Shown here: positions 51,997 through 61,620 of the stretch, one piece after another
Numbering within the stretch: position 1 is the stretch's first letter
How the letters are laid out: the number at the start of each line of letters is the position of its first letter
Assembly (NCBI GenBank): GCA_965112735.1
Contig: OZ218954.1
Location: forward strand, 2,604,001-2,668,000
Reading direction: 5' to 3'
DNA: 64,000 nucleotides
Source of the DNA: Phaeosaccion multiseriatum
Taxonomy: Eukaryota; Ochrophyta, other classes
Notes under the pieces: model-generated
Databases searched by the model: none
What the model was told of the DNA's origin: nothing
The model's input: only the letters and a program-made list of their open reading frames with translations
Translations under genes and position numbers: made by a program

Positions 51997-52428
51997 GTGT
52001 ATGGTAGCCTGTGCGTCCATACTCGCGTGATGGCATGCGAGGCACAGCAGGGCAGCAGAGGACCCTCCTAGCGGAATGGGGGGAGGCAGGGGGGGGGGGG
52101 CTTATTTGCCACTGGCGCCGGCTCGTCTTCTTGCCTGTTTCGCTGAAGCTTGGCCTGACGGCCACTCGGTGGGGGGATGTTCGCGGACCAGCTGCTCGGA
52201 GTGCAAAGAAGCCAAGAGACAGCGAACCTAGGCCTATGCCACGTGCACACGCTCTCGAAACCCGCTTGCGACAGCCGCTGGGCCGATGTTGGCCACACAG
52301 ACCCGCGTGGACCGAGACGCAAGCGGCACCACACGCCCCTCTGGTGTTCTGGCGGCCTCCCTGTGGGGCCACACAGAACCCCAAAATCCCTTTTCACTCC
52401 GAACCCTCCACATTCCTTCCTTTGGCCG

Positions 52429-52463
<35 letters not shown>

Positions 52464-52887
52464 AGCTTCGAGACGGCCACCACTGCACAAAGAATATATG
52501 GGGGTAGGTGGCTTTGTATAGATATATAGATCATGCCCCTTGTGGCTTGTTGATAACAGTGTTCTTCCGCGGTAAAAAAAATGAGCAACGTATTGAATAT
52601 TCCACAAGCCCCCGCCGCGTTCATCCCCCCAGTCTTTGTAAGGGCGGGAGTCGGTCCCATATAAACATATAAACTCCTCTGGGACTAGGGTCACATGAGT
52701 GAGAGATTTGAGTGTTGTCAGCAGCGCACATGGGCCATTGACATGTGTAAGCAATACCTGAGCAAGATGCAGGCCGTGGTTCATGATCGTTTACGACTGA
52801 AAATACGGATAACTTAGTCGAGTGAGGCCAGCTGCTATTGCCTGTCTGTGACCCTAGTTCTTGTGTGTGAGTGATATGAGCCAACCC
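51997..52887. other. Gene-poor region 3' of BUD20
   Basis: No supported gene. Contains a G-run at about 52089-52100 and a CT run at about 52428-52461. The open frames on both strands lack recognisable domains. Confidence 0.55.
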
Positions 52888-54236
52888 AGGGAGGGAGGGA
52901 GGGAGGGAGGGAGGGAGGGAGGGAGGGAGGGAGGGAGGGAGGGAGGGAGGGAGGGAGGGAGGGAGGGAGGGAGGGAGGGAGGGAGGGAGGGAGGGAGGGA
53001 GGGAGGGAGGGAGGGAGGGAGGGAGGGAGGGAGGGAGGGAGGGAGGGAGGGAGGGAGGGAGGGAGGGAGGGAGGGAGGGAGGGAGGGAGGGAGGGAGGGA
53101 GGGAGGGAGGGAGGGAGGGAGGGAGGGAGGGAGGGAGGGAGGGAGGGAGGGAGGGAGGGAGGGAGGGAGGGAGGGAGGGAGGGAGGGAGGGAGGGAGGGA
53201 GGGAGGGAGGGAGGGAGGGAGGGAGGGAGGGAGGGAGGGAGGGAGGGAGGGAGGGAGGGAGGGAGGGAGGGAGGGAGGGAGGGAGGGAGGGAGGGAGGGA
53301 GGGAGGGAGGGAGGGAGGGAGGGAGGGAGGGAGGGAGGGAGGGAGGGAGGGAGGGAGGGAGGGAGGGAGGGAGGGAGGGAGGGAGGGAGGGAGGGAGGGA
53401 GGGAGGGAGGGAGGGAGGGAGGGAGGGAGGGAGGGAGGGAGGGAGGGAGGGAGGGAGGGAGGGAGGGAGGGAGGGAGGGAGGGAGGGAGGGAGGGAGGGA
53501 GGGAGGGAGGGAGGGAGGGAGGGAGGGAGGGAGGGAGGGAGGGAGGGAGGGAGGGAGGGAGGGAGGGAGGGAGGGAGGGAGGGAGGGAGGGAGGGAGGGA
53601 GGGAGGGAGGGAGGGAGGGAGGGAGGGAGGGAGGGAGGGAGGGAGGGAGGGAGGGAGGGAGGGAGGGAGGGAGGGAGGGAGGGAGGGAGGGAGGGAGGGA
53701 GGGAGGGAGGGAGGGAGGGAGGGAGGGAGGGAGGGAGGGAGGGAGGGAGGGAGGGAGGGAGGGAGGGAGGGAGGGAGGGAGGGAGGGAGGGAGGGAGGGA
53801 GGGAGGGAGGGAGGGAGGGAGGGAGGGAGGGAGGGAGGGAGGGAGGGAGGGAGGGAGGGAGGGAGGGAGGGAGGGAGGGAGGGAGGGAGGGAGGGAGGGA
53901 GGGAGGGAGGGAGGGAGGGAGGGAGGGAGGGAGGGAGGGAGGGAGGGAGGGAGGGAGGGAGGGAGGGAGGGAGGGAGGGAGGGAGGGAGGGAGGGAGGGA
54001 GGGAGGGAGGGAGGGAGGGAGGGAGGGAGGGAGGGAGGGAGGGAGGGAGGGAGGGAGGGAGGGAGGGAGGGAGGGAGGGAGGGAGGGAGGGAGGGAGGGA
54101 GGGAGGGAGGGAGGGAGGGAGGGAGGGAGGGAGGGAGGGAGGGAGGGAGGGAGGGAGGGAGGGAGGGAGGGAGGGAGGGAGGGAGGGAGGGAGGGAGGGA
54201 GGGAGGGAGGGAGGGAGGGAGGGAGGGAGGGAGGGA
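52888..54236. repeat. Perfect GGGA tetranucleotide array, about 1.35 kb
   Basis: About 337 tandem GGGA units without a visible interruption. In any frame it translates to a GREG-type or SLPP-type polymer; such frames are artefacts. G-triplets every four bases make the plus strand a strong candidate for G-quadruplex or triplex structure. Unique flanks are CCAACCCA on the left and CGCAGACATAGC on the right. Confidence 0.97.
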
Positions 54237-54559
54237 CGCAGACATAGCTAAGCATTTCCATTTAGTTTTTAAAGTCTTGCCGTCAAAGCTCTTCGAGCCT
54301 AAGACGCAAAGGCGTTTCGTCGACACGAATGCCCATATGCCTGTCAATAGTAGGCTGCCCCCATCCTGCTGAGGTGGGGGGGCAACGGCCGGTACGGGGG
54401 GAGGGGCAATAGCGGATAGCTAGTCGGCCCGCGCCCGGCGATAGCTTACAGCGTGTCGGCTGACGCGGCGAGCTCAACAACCCAGAGAGAGATATAGTCC
54501 AGAGAGAGGTGGGGGGGCGAGTAAGTCAATGATTTCTTCCCATCCCTCCTCTCTCCTCC
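54237..54559. other. Intergenic sequence with degenerate GATAGC/CCGGC repeats
   Basis: Contains GGGGCAATAGCGGATAGCTAG, then CGCGCCCGGCGATAGC, then GTCGGCTGACGCGGC, fragments of the same repeat family as the adjacent MITE-like element. No gene seen. Confidence 0.55.
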
Positions 54560-54680
54560 TTCAACCCCTGATGCACTATCGCCCACATTCTCGATAGCTA
54601 TCCGATAGCGGATAGCGGATCGGCTGGCGCCGGCGCCAGCCGGCACGCTGCGCCACGCGGATAGTGCATCAGGGGTTGAA
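54560..54680. mobile_element. 121-bp MITE-like element, second copy
   Basis: Perfect 21-bp terminal inverted repeats beginning TTCAACCCCTGATGCAC. The interior has CGATAGCTATCC and GATAGCGGATAGC units and a core CGGCTGGCGCCGGCGCCAGCCGG that is itself palindromic. It shares ends and core with the 97-bp element at 23376 but differs in length and by paired changes in the two ends. Confidence 0.75.
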
Positions 54681-54754
54681 AAAACAAATTTCGATTTCTT
54701 AAGTCAATTAATGCCCCCTGGCCGAAGTGAATGTATTAAAAAAGGAGAGGAGCT

Positions 54755-55925
54755 ATGTCCAGCAAGAGGAAAGAGGCGGAGCCCCAGAGTCACAAAAACC
54801 GGAAGAGGAAAAGGCAGCGGCATGAAAAGAAGGAGTCTCGCCAGCAGGACTCGCAGCTGAAGGAGCCTCGCCAGCAGGAGGGAAAGCAGCAGAAGGGGCT
54901 TCGCCAGCATCCGACGGAGCCTCGTCAGGAGCAGCAGCAGCTGTCCCCCTTTTCGCTTTCAGCTGCTTCGTCCTATTCCAGACCGCAAAAAGGAATGTCT
55001 AAACTGCAGGAGAAGATGAGAAGGAAGCTGGAGGGCGGGCAGTTTCGTATGATCAACGAGCGCCTGTACACGTCGTCCAGCAGAGAGTCCGTGGAGGTGT
55101 TCAAGAAAGAACCCCAGCTGTTTGATGTGGTGCGTGTGAATCATCTGGTGGGTGTCCACGCTGTCCTCCTTGATTAATGTGTGTCTCTACCCCGCCCACC
55201 ATGCAGTATCATCGTGGCTTCCGGGAGCAAGTGGGCAAGTGGCCCGTGCATCCGCTGGATGTAATTATTGAATGGCTGCGCCGGCGTCCAAAAGCAGTAA
55301 TAGCGGACTTCGGATGTGGAGAAGCGAGGCTGGCGGCGTCGATAAAAAACAAGGTAACGGTAATGAGCATCACCTCTTAACCCTCCTAAAAGACTGATAG
55401 AAACAACACGCTGTTCCCACCACAGTGCCACTCCTTCGACCTGTGCTCTCCGAACGAGCTCGTCACAGCGTGCGACATGGCGAACGTGCCCCTCCCGGAC
55501 GGAGTCGTGGACGTGGCGGTGTTCTGCTTGTCTCTCATGGGGACGAATATGGCCGACTTTTTGCGCGAGGCGTTTAGAGTCCTGAAAGTCGGGGGGACTG
55601 TAAAGGTAAGGACGGGGGCAGAAAGGCCACAAACTAGTCCGCAGTACGAACCAAGGAAATGATGAGGACGACGCAATGACGACACCCACTCCCTCATGTC
55701 CAGGTGGCGGAGGTTAGGAGCCGCTTCGAAGGAGACAGTCCCGAGAGCACTTTGGAGCGCTTCTTGGAGTTGATGCAGACTCTGGGCTTTCGGCAGGTCC
55801 AAGTAGACAGGAAGAACAGAATGTTTGTCATGATGGAGTTTGTCAAGACTGCGCACAAGTTACCACCCGTGGGGAAAGGTGACCTGACCTTCTCCGCAAA
55901 GGCATGCACCTATAAAAAGAGATAA
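54755..55925 (+). CDS. RRP8: Ribosomal RNA-processing protein 8, SAM-dependent methyltransferase
   Basis: Methylates N1 of a 25S/28S rRNA adenine and acts in nucleolar silencing. N-terminal Lys/Arg/Gln-rich region with a repeated PRQQ/LRQ motif. Conserved core: [63 protein letters not shown] (SAM motif I), [56 protein letters not shown] and [10 protein letters not shown]. The C-terminal block is [14 protein letters not shown]. Four exons, all in phase. Every family motif is present, so it should be active. Confidence 0.93.
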
Positions 55926-55944
55926 CGTGTGTATAAAGAGCTCA

Positions 55945-56763
55945 TCAGGCGCTAAGTTTTTCTGATGTGTGTGGGGCCACGGGGAGTCCAAATTCGTCCG
56001 TAGCTACCGCCGATTGACTGGGAGCGGCAGGCACGCCTGACGGTTCCAGCGGCAAGGTGGTGGGCTGCAGATATGCCGGAGCCTCGTCCTCTCCCAGCTC
56101 CTCTAGACCCTCTAATTCGTCGTCTAGGCCCGCCAGCTCTGCCTCCAGGTCATCCTCGTCGAGGTCGTCCGGTGTGGCGTAGGATTGGCTCAAAATCTCG
56201 TTGACTGCGAGTGAGGGAGTGAGTGGGTACGTCGTGAGTGAGAGAGTATACATAGGGAAGGGGAGAAGGTCAAGTCCCCCGCCATAAATAACTTGCACAA
56301 CCTCTGGGCGCCAAGTCAAAAAGCAGCACCTACCTTCATTCATGTCTTCCATCATGTCCGCCAAGTCGAACGCTACATCTTCCACCTCGTTGATATTGAT
56401 CTTCTTGGTCTCCACCTTGAGCTGCTTGTTGGCCGCCTTCATGGCTGCCACTGTGGTTTGCGTGTCTTTGATTGAGTCGATAGCGAAACTCGTTTGCTCA
56501 ACGTTAAACTGCTGTCCCTGCATCTGGTCTCTCTGCTGCTCGTACATCTTTTTCCGCTTCAGCGCCTCCATGGCTCGTCTCTTGATGTTATTCGCGGCCG
56601 CTCCCTTCGTCTTCTTCAGCGCGTTCTTGTACTTGATCAGCTCCAAATCCAGGGTCCTGATTTTTGCGTCGATCGCCTTCACCCTCTCGTCAATCCTTCC
56701 TCCCGCTTCACCGAGAGTTGGCGCCGGACCCTCCACCTTCTTTGCTCCAAAAATCCTCTTCAT
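55945..56763 (-). CDS. CHMP5: ESCRT-III subunit CHMP5/VPS60
   Basis: SNF7-family protein that modulates VPS4 during membrane scission at endosomes. Exon 1: MKRIFGAKKVEGPAPTLGEA, RIDERVKAIDAKIRTLDLELIKYKNAL, RAMEALKRKKMYEQQRDQM, FNVEQTSFAIDSIKDTQTTVAAM, and NEVEDVAFDLADMMEDMNE. After one intron: VNEILSQSYATPDDLDEDDLEAELAGLDDEL and a C-terminal DEFGLPVAP motif. All of these match CHMP5. Stop 19 bp from the RRP8 stop. Start ATG 56761-56763. Confidence 0.92.
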   Translation of the reverse strand: MKRIFGAKKVEGPAPTLGEAGGRIDERVKAIDAKIRTLDLELIKYKNALKKTKGAAANNIKRRAMEALKRKKMYEQQRDQMQGQQFNVEQTSFAIDSIKDTQTTVAAMKAANKQLKVETKKININEVEDVAFDLADMMEDMNEGRCCFLTWRPEVVQVIYGGGLDLLPFPMYTLSLTTYPLTPSLAVNEILSQSYATPDDLDEDDLEAELAGLDDELEGLEELGEDEAPAYLQPTTLPLEPSGVPAAPSQSAVATDEFGLPVAPHTSEKLSA

Positions 56764-57005
56764 CGCCTCTTCTTTGTAGTTACCCCCCAAGCTGTGGAAT
56801 AGTCCTCAAGGAGACGCCCCCCCCTCTATAGCTCGCTCGGAATCAATCGACTTTACAAATGAGTGTTGTGCCGATGCTTTTAAGTGACTCTTTTGTTCTT
56901 TTGGAAGAGAGGTTAATTTTCCCGAAGTAGGCTGGGTTGGGTTTCTTTTTTCCTTGGGATGCCCAAGAACGTTCAAATTCGCAGCACATATTAAATTGAG
57001 GGAAA

Positions 57006-58166
57006 ATGAAGTTCTTCCTCCTTCAAGCGGCCTTGTGCCTCTCCCTTGCTCAATGCTTCTCTCCCTCGCTTGCGCCTAAAGGCTGTGGGTTCAGTGCGCG
57101 AGGTCGAGGAGTTGCAGCCGCTCCAGCAGCAGTCGGGCTTGCTGCAGGTGCAGGCAATTTGGCGCGAGGATGGCCCACCTCCACAACGACTCTTAAGATG
57201 GCGGCAGAGAAGTTTGATACCATAGTCATCCCACCGGATTTCAAACTTGGTGCGGGATTCATTTTGGGGGGGGCTGCTGTCGCTGGAGGGCTGCACAACA
57301 CTGGGGTGGGCTTGCCTCTGCTCGTCATCGGCGCGTTCCTGACCCTTCAGGTGCAGTAGCCTTTCTGAACGTCCTGCGGTGCTGTACTTTGTGGAGTCAG
57401 GTGCACCAGTTGGGGCCCACGCGCTCCTTTCCTATCTGCAGTGGGGGCACAAAACGGGAAGGGAGGGAGTTTTCCATGATCCTGGGGCAAAACAGTGTAG
57501 TTTCCGCTGTTTGGGTTTCGGTTCGGGGTCGTGGCTGCTTACCGGTACCCTCATTGCTACAATTGCTACAGCACTAAGCTATCGCTTCGGGCGGGAAATA
57601 ACTCCCCAAGCTTCCCCGTGGGCCAACTCGCTCATTGCCCTTCCCTCGCAGGCAACCAGAGTGCGCTTCGAGTTTGATGATACGAGTATGGAGGTGAAGC
57701 TCGGGGGAGGAAACGCGGATGGAGAACTTCAAGACAGCGGGGAGAACTTTGCTGTGGGAGGCGCCAACCGCTGGCGGTATGACACATTCACCAAGTGGCG
57801 GGTGAGTAAGGTCTGGTGCCAACATTTTCCCGCGGAAAAGCCAGCTCACTGCGTGTCGATTGTCTCACTCTCATATATATGTTTAGGTGCTACCCTTCCG
57901 GGCTCTGCCCATTCTGGTCTACTTTTCAGAGGTACGATCTATATATATATATATGTATGTATAGCCGGGTCTTTGGAATACATTCAGCACGCACAACCTC
58001 CCCGAAAATAATGCCTCGCTCCTGCCTCTCTGCGTGCTCCCAACACAAACATGACCAGACGCAAACGGCTCCACAGGGCCAGCCTCACTTTTTCCCGTTC
58101 ATCATGGACCCAGGTCTCTTGATAAAGACACTGGAGGAGCGAGTGCCTAAAAGTGCCAGCGACTAG
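57006..58166 (+). CDS. Plastid-targeted DUF3119-like membrane protein
   Basis: N-terminus MKFFLLQAALCLSLAQCFSPSLAPKG is a signal peptide followed by a Phe-led transit region. The mature part has two adjoining hydrophobic segments (FKLGAGFILGGAAVAGG and VGLPLLVIGAFLTLQ). After an intron comes RVRFEFDDTSMEV, ENFAVGGANRWRYDTFTKWRVLPFRALPILVYFSE, and GQPHFFPFIMDPGLLIKTLEERV. The order GGxNRWRYDTxxxW then PxLVYFxE then HFFPxxxD matches a cyanobacterial/plastid family (DUF3119) of unknown function. Four exons with GT-AG junctions; the first donor, GTGCAG, is weak. Confidence 0.78.
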
Positions 58167-58275
58167 GTTCAAGACGGAAGGGGACAGGAGGGGAGAGTTC
58201 CCCACATTGTTAGATCATCTTAGGTATATAATCGCAGGCCTATTGAATTGTACAGCACCAACCCGCCTCGCAAGT

Positions 58276-58894
58276 CTATTGAATTGTACAGCACCCCCCG
58301 CCCCCCCCTTCCGCTCCTCTCGTCGTCCCCACTCGCTTGTCCACCGCACCCCCGTCGTCCTGGGAAGCCGAAGTACTTTGTGCGGGTCTCACGCTACAGT
58401 TGAATGGCGTAGGGCACGTCTTCAAGATGGGTATCTGATCAAGTGAAATGAATGTGTGTGTTCAACGCGATTCTGTGGTGGACTTTCCTCTTGATTCCAG
58501 GACTTACCTTTGCCTCCTCCAATGTCAGAGAGTCTTTCAAACACTCGGTGCCCATGCAAATGAGCCTCAGATGGGAGAGGTCCTGGGCTGGCGCAACACC
58601 TGAGGGACGCGGTGCAGCGAAAACAAGGCATAAGCAAGAAGTCGCTGGCGGTGGCTCGTCTTTGTTCCGCTTCTCCACCTCGTGGGTCTCACCTTCTGGC
58701 CAACTGGAGCAAAGCCTTTGCTTGAGCGCGCTGACTGTTTCACTTCTGTCTACATCATCGAATTCCAGAGTCACCCCTTCATAGTTCGCTGTATTTCATG
58801 GACACAGAGCGAGACAAAGGGGACATAAGATGGCTTCTTCTCCCGCTGGTTGCCCCTCCAGAGCGGACTTACCGAAAACAAACTTTACTTTCAT
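58276..58894 (-). CDS. Membrane-anchored ubiquitin-fold protein (MUB/UBL3-like)
   Basis: Ubiquitin-like protein attached to membranes by C-terminal prenylation. Four exons: MKVKFVF; then ANYEGVTLEFDDVDRSETVSALKQRL with CSSWPEG; then VAPAQDLSHLRLICMGTECLKDSLTLEEAK; then IPILKTCPTPFNCSVRP, a Ser/Asp/Gly-rich spacer and the ending GGCCTIQ. The terminal CCTIQ corresponds to the CAAX-type NCCVIL of animal UBL3. The beta-grasp layout and NWP/SWP position agree with UBL3. A longer in-frame N-terminus exists upstream of MKVKF but is not supported by homology. The last codons are duplicated just downstream. Confidence 0.8.
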
Positions 58895-59171
58895 CGATTG
58901 GTGCCACAACTGCAGCTCCTGCTCTGGGCCCGAGCGAGCATCAGTAGCAGCACACTCCTTAGGAAGGGGGGGTGTTTTGCGGCGGTGGGTGGATCTCGAG
59001 GAAGGAGGCGCCCGCCCCGTCGTCGTCGCCAAAATTGATTACCAACTCGGCAATTTGTTACTTCATTTCTAGTCTTCGATTGTTCCCCGCGGGCCTGTTG
59101 CCCTGGGCCCGCTAGTTGCGCGCTGTCGGCTCTTACCGCGCTTCTCTGTCTCACGGGTGCTGACCCGAGAA

Positions 59172-61139
59172 ATGTTTTCCTCGCCGTATGGGTCAGGGAT
59201 TCCAGTGAACCCATACCAAGCTGCAGCAGCGGGAACAAGCAGCAACCATTTTAGCAGTGGCAGCTCTAGCAGGCGGAAGTGGCAAGGACGGATTGCTCTT
59301 TGCCTTGTCGTGTTCGCTGGTGTCCTTGTGCTTAAGCTGGGGGAGCAGTTTTTGTATAGGGACTTTCGCAGTGCTGGCGAACAAGAGTCCTTCGTAACGC
59401 CGAAGAATGGGGGGGGGGAACAACTCAAGCCAGCTTTTGGTGTGGTGGCGGATCTGCCCTCCATGCCACGCTCATCGGATGACGTGCATGTGATATTTTC
59501 CACCGACTGCTCGCCATATCAAGACTATCAGTCCACCTTGCTTTTCCACTCCGCCGAACTCGTGGGGCAGAGCGGCCCAGTCACACGCATCGCGAGTGGC
59601 TGCTCGGAGGAGGATGAGGCCGCGCTCAGAGAAAAGATGAGTGCAATGCCGGAGAATTTCCGGGTGCACTTTACACCTGACTTTAGCTCGGACCCGTTGA
59701 CTGGGGCAACGTACTACTTTTACAACAAGCCGAACGGCGTGGCCCACTTCTTGAGCAATGCGAGTCCCCCGGTCTCGGAAGCTGTGATTGCCCTCGTTGA
59801 CCCAGACCAAATCCTTCTCCGGAAGATCGAAGCTTCAGTTGGCAATGATATGGGCTGGTGAGTGCTTGTTGTTGTTCTCCTTGCAAGGAAAGTGAATAGC
59901 TGAGTCTCCAACCTTCGTTCTGACGTGAGTTCGCTTCCTCTCTCGCCTTTCGGCAGGAAATCGACCTACTCCGCCGAGTTCTTGACCTCGGCAGGCGACT
60001 GGGTGAGGGAGGGCTTTCCGACGGGGGCTCCGTACGGTCTCGGTGGTAAATGGACGACGTGGGCCGATTTGAGCAGCATCTTGGACGCCGTGCCGGAGAC
60101 TCGGGGGGGGGGCAGCCCAGCCCTGACCTACTCCATTCCAGAAGCGACACAGTTTTTCGCCGTGGGCCCTCCCTACCTGATGCATTCCAGGGACTGGGTC
60201 CGGCTGATCAAACTATGGGTGGCTCTTGCGCCGTACGTCAACCAGGGGCACCCAGGCATCTTGGCGGAGATGTACGGCTTTTGCGTCGCAGCGGTACGTA
60301 CAGCCAGGTTTGTCGTCTCTGGTCCCAAAGACGAAGACAGGCACAGTACTGATTGATTCCCGTCCACGCCGCCCTCCGCCACACCACAGGCACATTTGAG
60401 ACTGGAGCACCGCATCGGGGACACCTACATGATCAGCCAGCCCGGAGCGCCGGACGAGGGGTGGCGTCTCATTGAGCCCATGGGACGAGATGTTTGCCCT
60501 GTCGACATTGCGACGCAGTCGAAGCCAAATTTTCCAGTGGTCTTCCATTACTGCCAGGTATGTGGGCTTACTTCAATACACAGCTCTGGCCACCGGCAAG
60601 CAACAGAACTGAGCACAATATATTCTCCTCCTACTCGTACTCCCCCCCCCCCCCCGCCAAAACAGAGCTGGCGCGTAGCCGCGTTTTCCTTTTTGAAGCG
60701 GCACGAGAGTCTGCACGCTTTCTTCAGCTGCTCGGCCCCCGCCTGGGAGGAGCCGCCAAGTAACATCTTGGATCTTCCCATGGCCGCGGCACGGGTGCAC
60801 CCCAAGCACCGGGGGGGCGGGCCACTGGAGGTGGTGACCGACGAAGAGCGCAAGCTCCAGCAGGTGACTGAGATTATGCGTTTCCTCTCACCAGAGACTT
60901 AGCATGCACACCAACCAACTCTTTCCTCCCCCCCATCTCCTTCCTCCGAACAGGCGTTTGGCACGTGTCTAATGCTCAGGTACCTGAACAGCGCACAACG
61001 CGCCTATCAGGAGCGATTCTGTGGTGGCAACCGCCAGGCGGAGAACGGCTCAAAAAGATTCTCGGACCTGATTCCGAGCGATCTCGACGAGGAGCGGCTG
61101 ACTAGGCTGTACAAAGAAGCGGGGCTGTCGTACAGTTAA
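59172..61139 (+). CDS. Hydroxyproline O-arabinosyltransferase / peptidyl serine galactosyltransferase-like protein
   Basis: Type II Golgi enzyme: short cytosolic N-terminus, anchor RIALCLVVFAGVLVLKLGEQF, then lumenal catalytic domain. Signatures of the HPAT/SerGT group are HVIFSTDCSPYQDYQSTLLFHSAELVGQSGPVTRIASG, YYFYNKPNGVAHFL, VIALVDPDQILLRKIE, AEMYGFCVAAAHLRLEH and FPVVFHYCQ. Five exons, all GT-AG. In plants these enzymes add sugars to hydroxyproline or serine of extensins and signalling peptides; here a cell-wall glycoprotein role is inferred. Stop at 61137-61139. Confidence 0.8.
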
Positions 61140-61283
61140 AGCATCTCATACATGTACAGCGTCTTGTGTGATTCCCCCCCGTTGTTTTAGGATGCGGCGG
61201 CCGCTGACCACCCGGCCTAGAACTTTCACAATCCTCGTTTACTGTGCAGGCACCACCGCAGTCGGCCCTGGAAGAGGTTATCA

Positions 61284-61470
61284 GATTACTGATTACGGCC
61301 GGCGCAGCCGGCCTGATTACTGATTATGGCGCCAGCCGGGCCTGATTACTGATTATGGCCGGCGCCAGCCGGGTCTGATTACTGATTATGACCGGCGCCA
61401 GCCGGCCTGATTACTGATTATGACGGGCGCTAGCCGGCCTGATTACTGATTATTGGCGCCAGAGATTATG
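61284..61470. repeat. About 32-bp tandem array with GC palindromic core
   Basis: Six diverged units, each starting GATTACTGATTA and carrying a variant of GGCCGGCGCCAGCCGG. Unit length is 29-33 bp. The array lies in the 480-bp gap between the HPAT-like and channel genes; nothing else is seen in that gap. Confidence 0.85.
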
Positions 61471-61620
61471 GTCGGCGAATACTGTAACCTCCTCCAGGGC
61501 TCCAGGGCCGACCGCAGCTGGGCGAAGGAATGGAAAGGCGACTAAAAGTAAAGTTCCAAATCATTCGCCCCACAGTTTCGGAAATACAACACACATGGCA
61601 AGCCCCCAGCGGCAGCCGCC

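Noticed and set aside
52011-52784. Possible gene between BUD20 and the GGGA array
   Set aside because: Frames on both strands overlap, show no domain, and cross CT and G runs.
52888-54236. GGGA array as a telomere
   Set aside because: The unit is not a known telomere repeat, the array is interior, and unique sequence with genes follows on both sides.
52621-54372. Frames of about 500 residues of SLPP or GREG repeats on both strands
   Set aside because: Pure consequence of the GGGA tandem array; no unique coding sequence or splice context.
61284-61470. CRISPR-like array
   Set aside because: Units are adjacent and diverged without unique spacers, and the window is eukaryotic.
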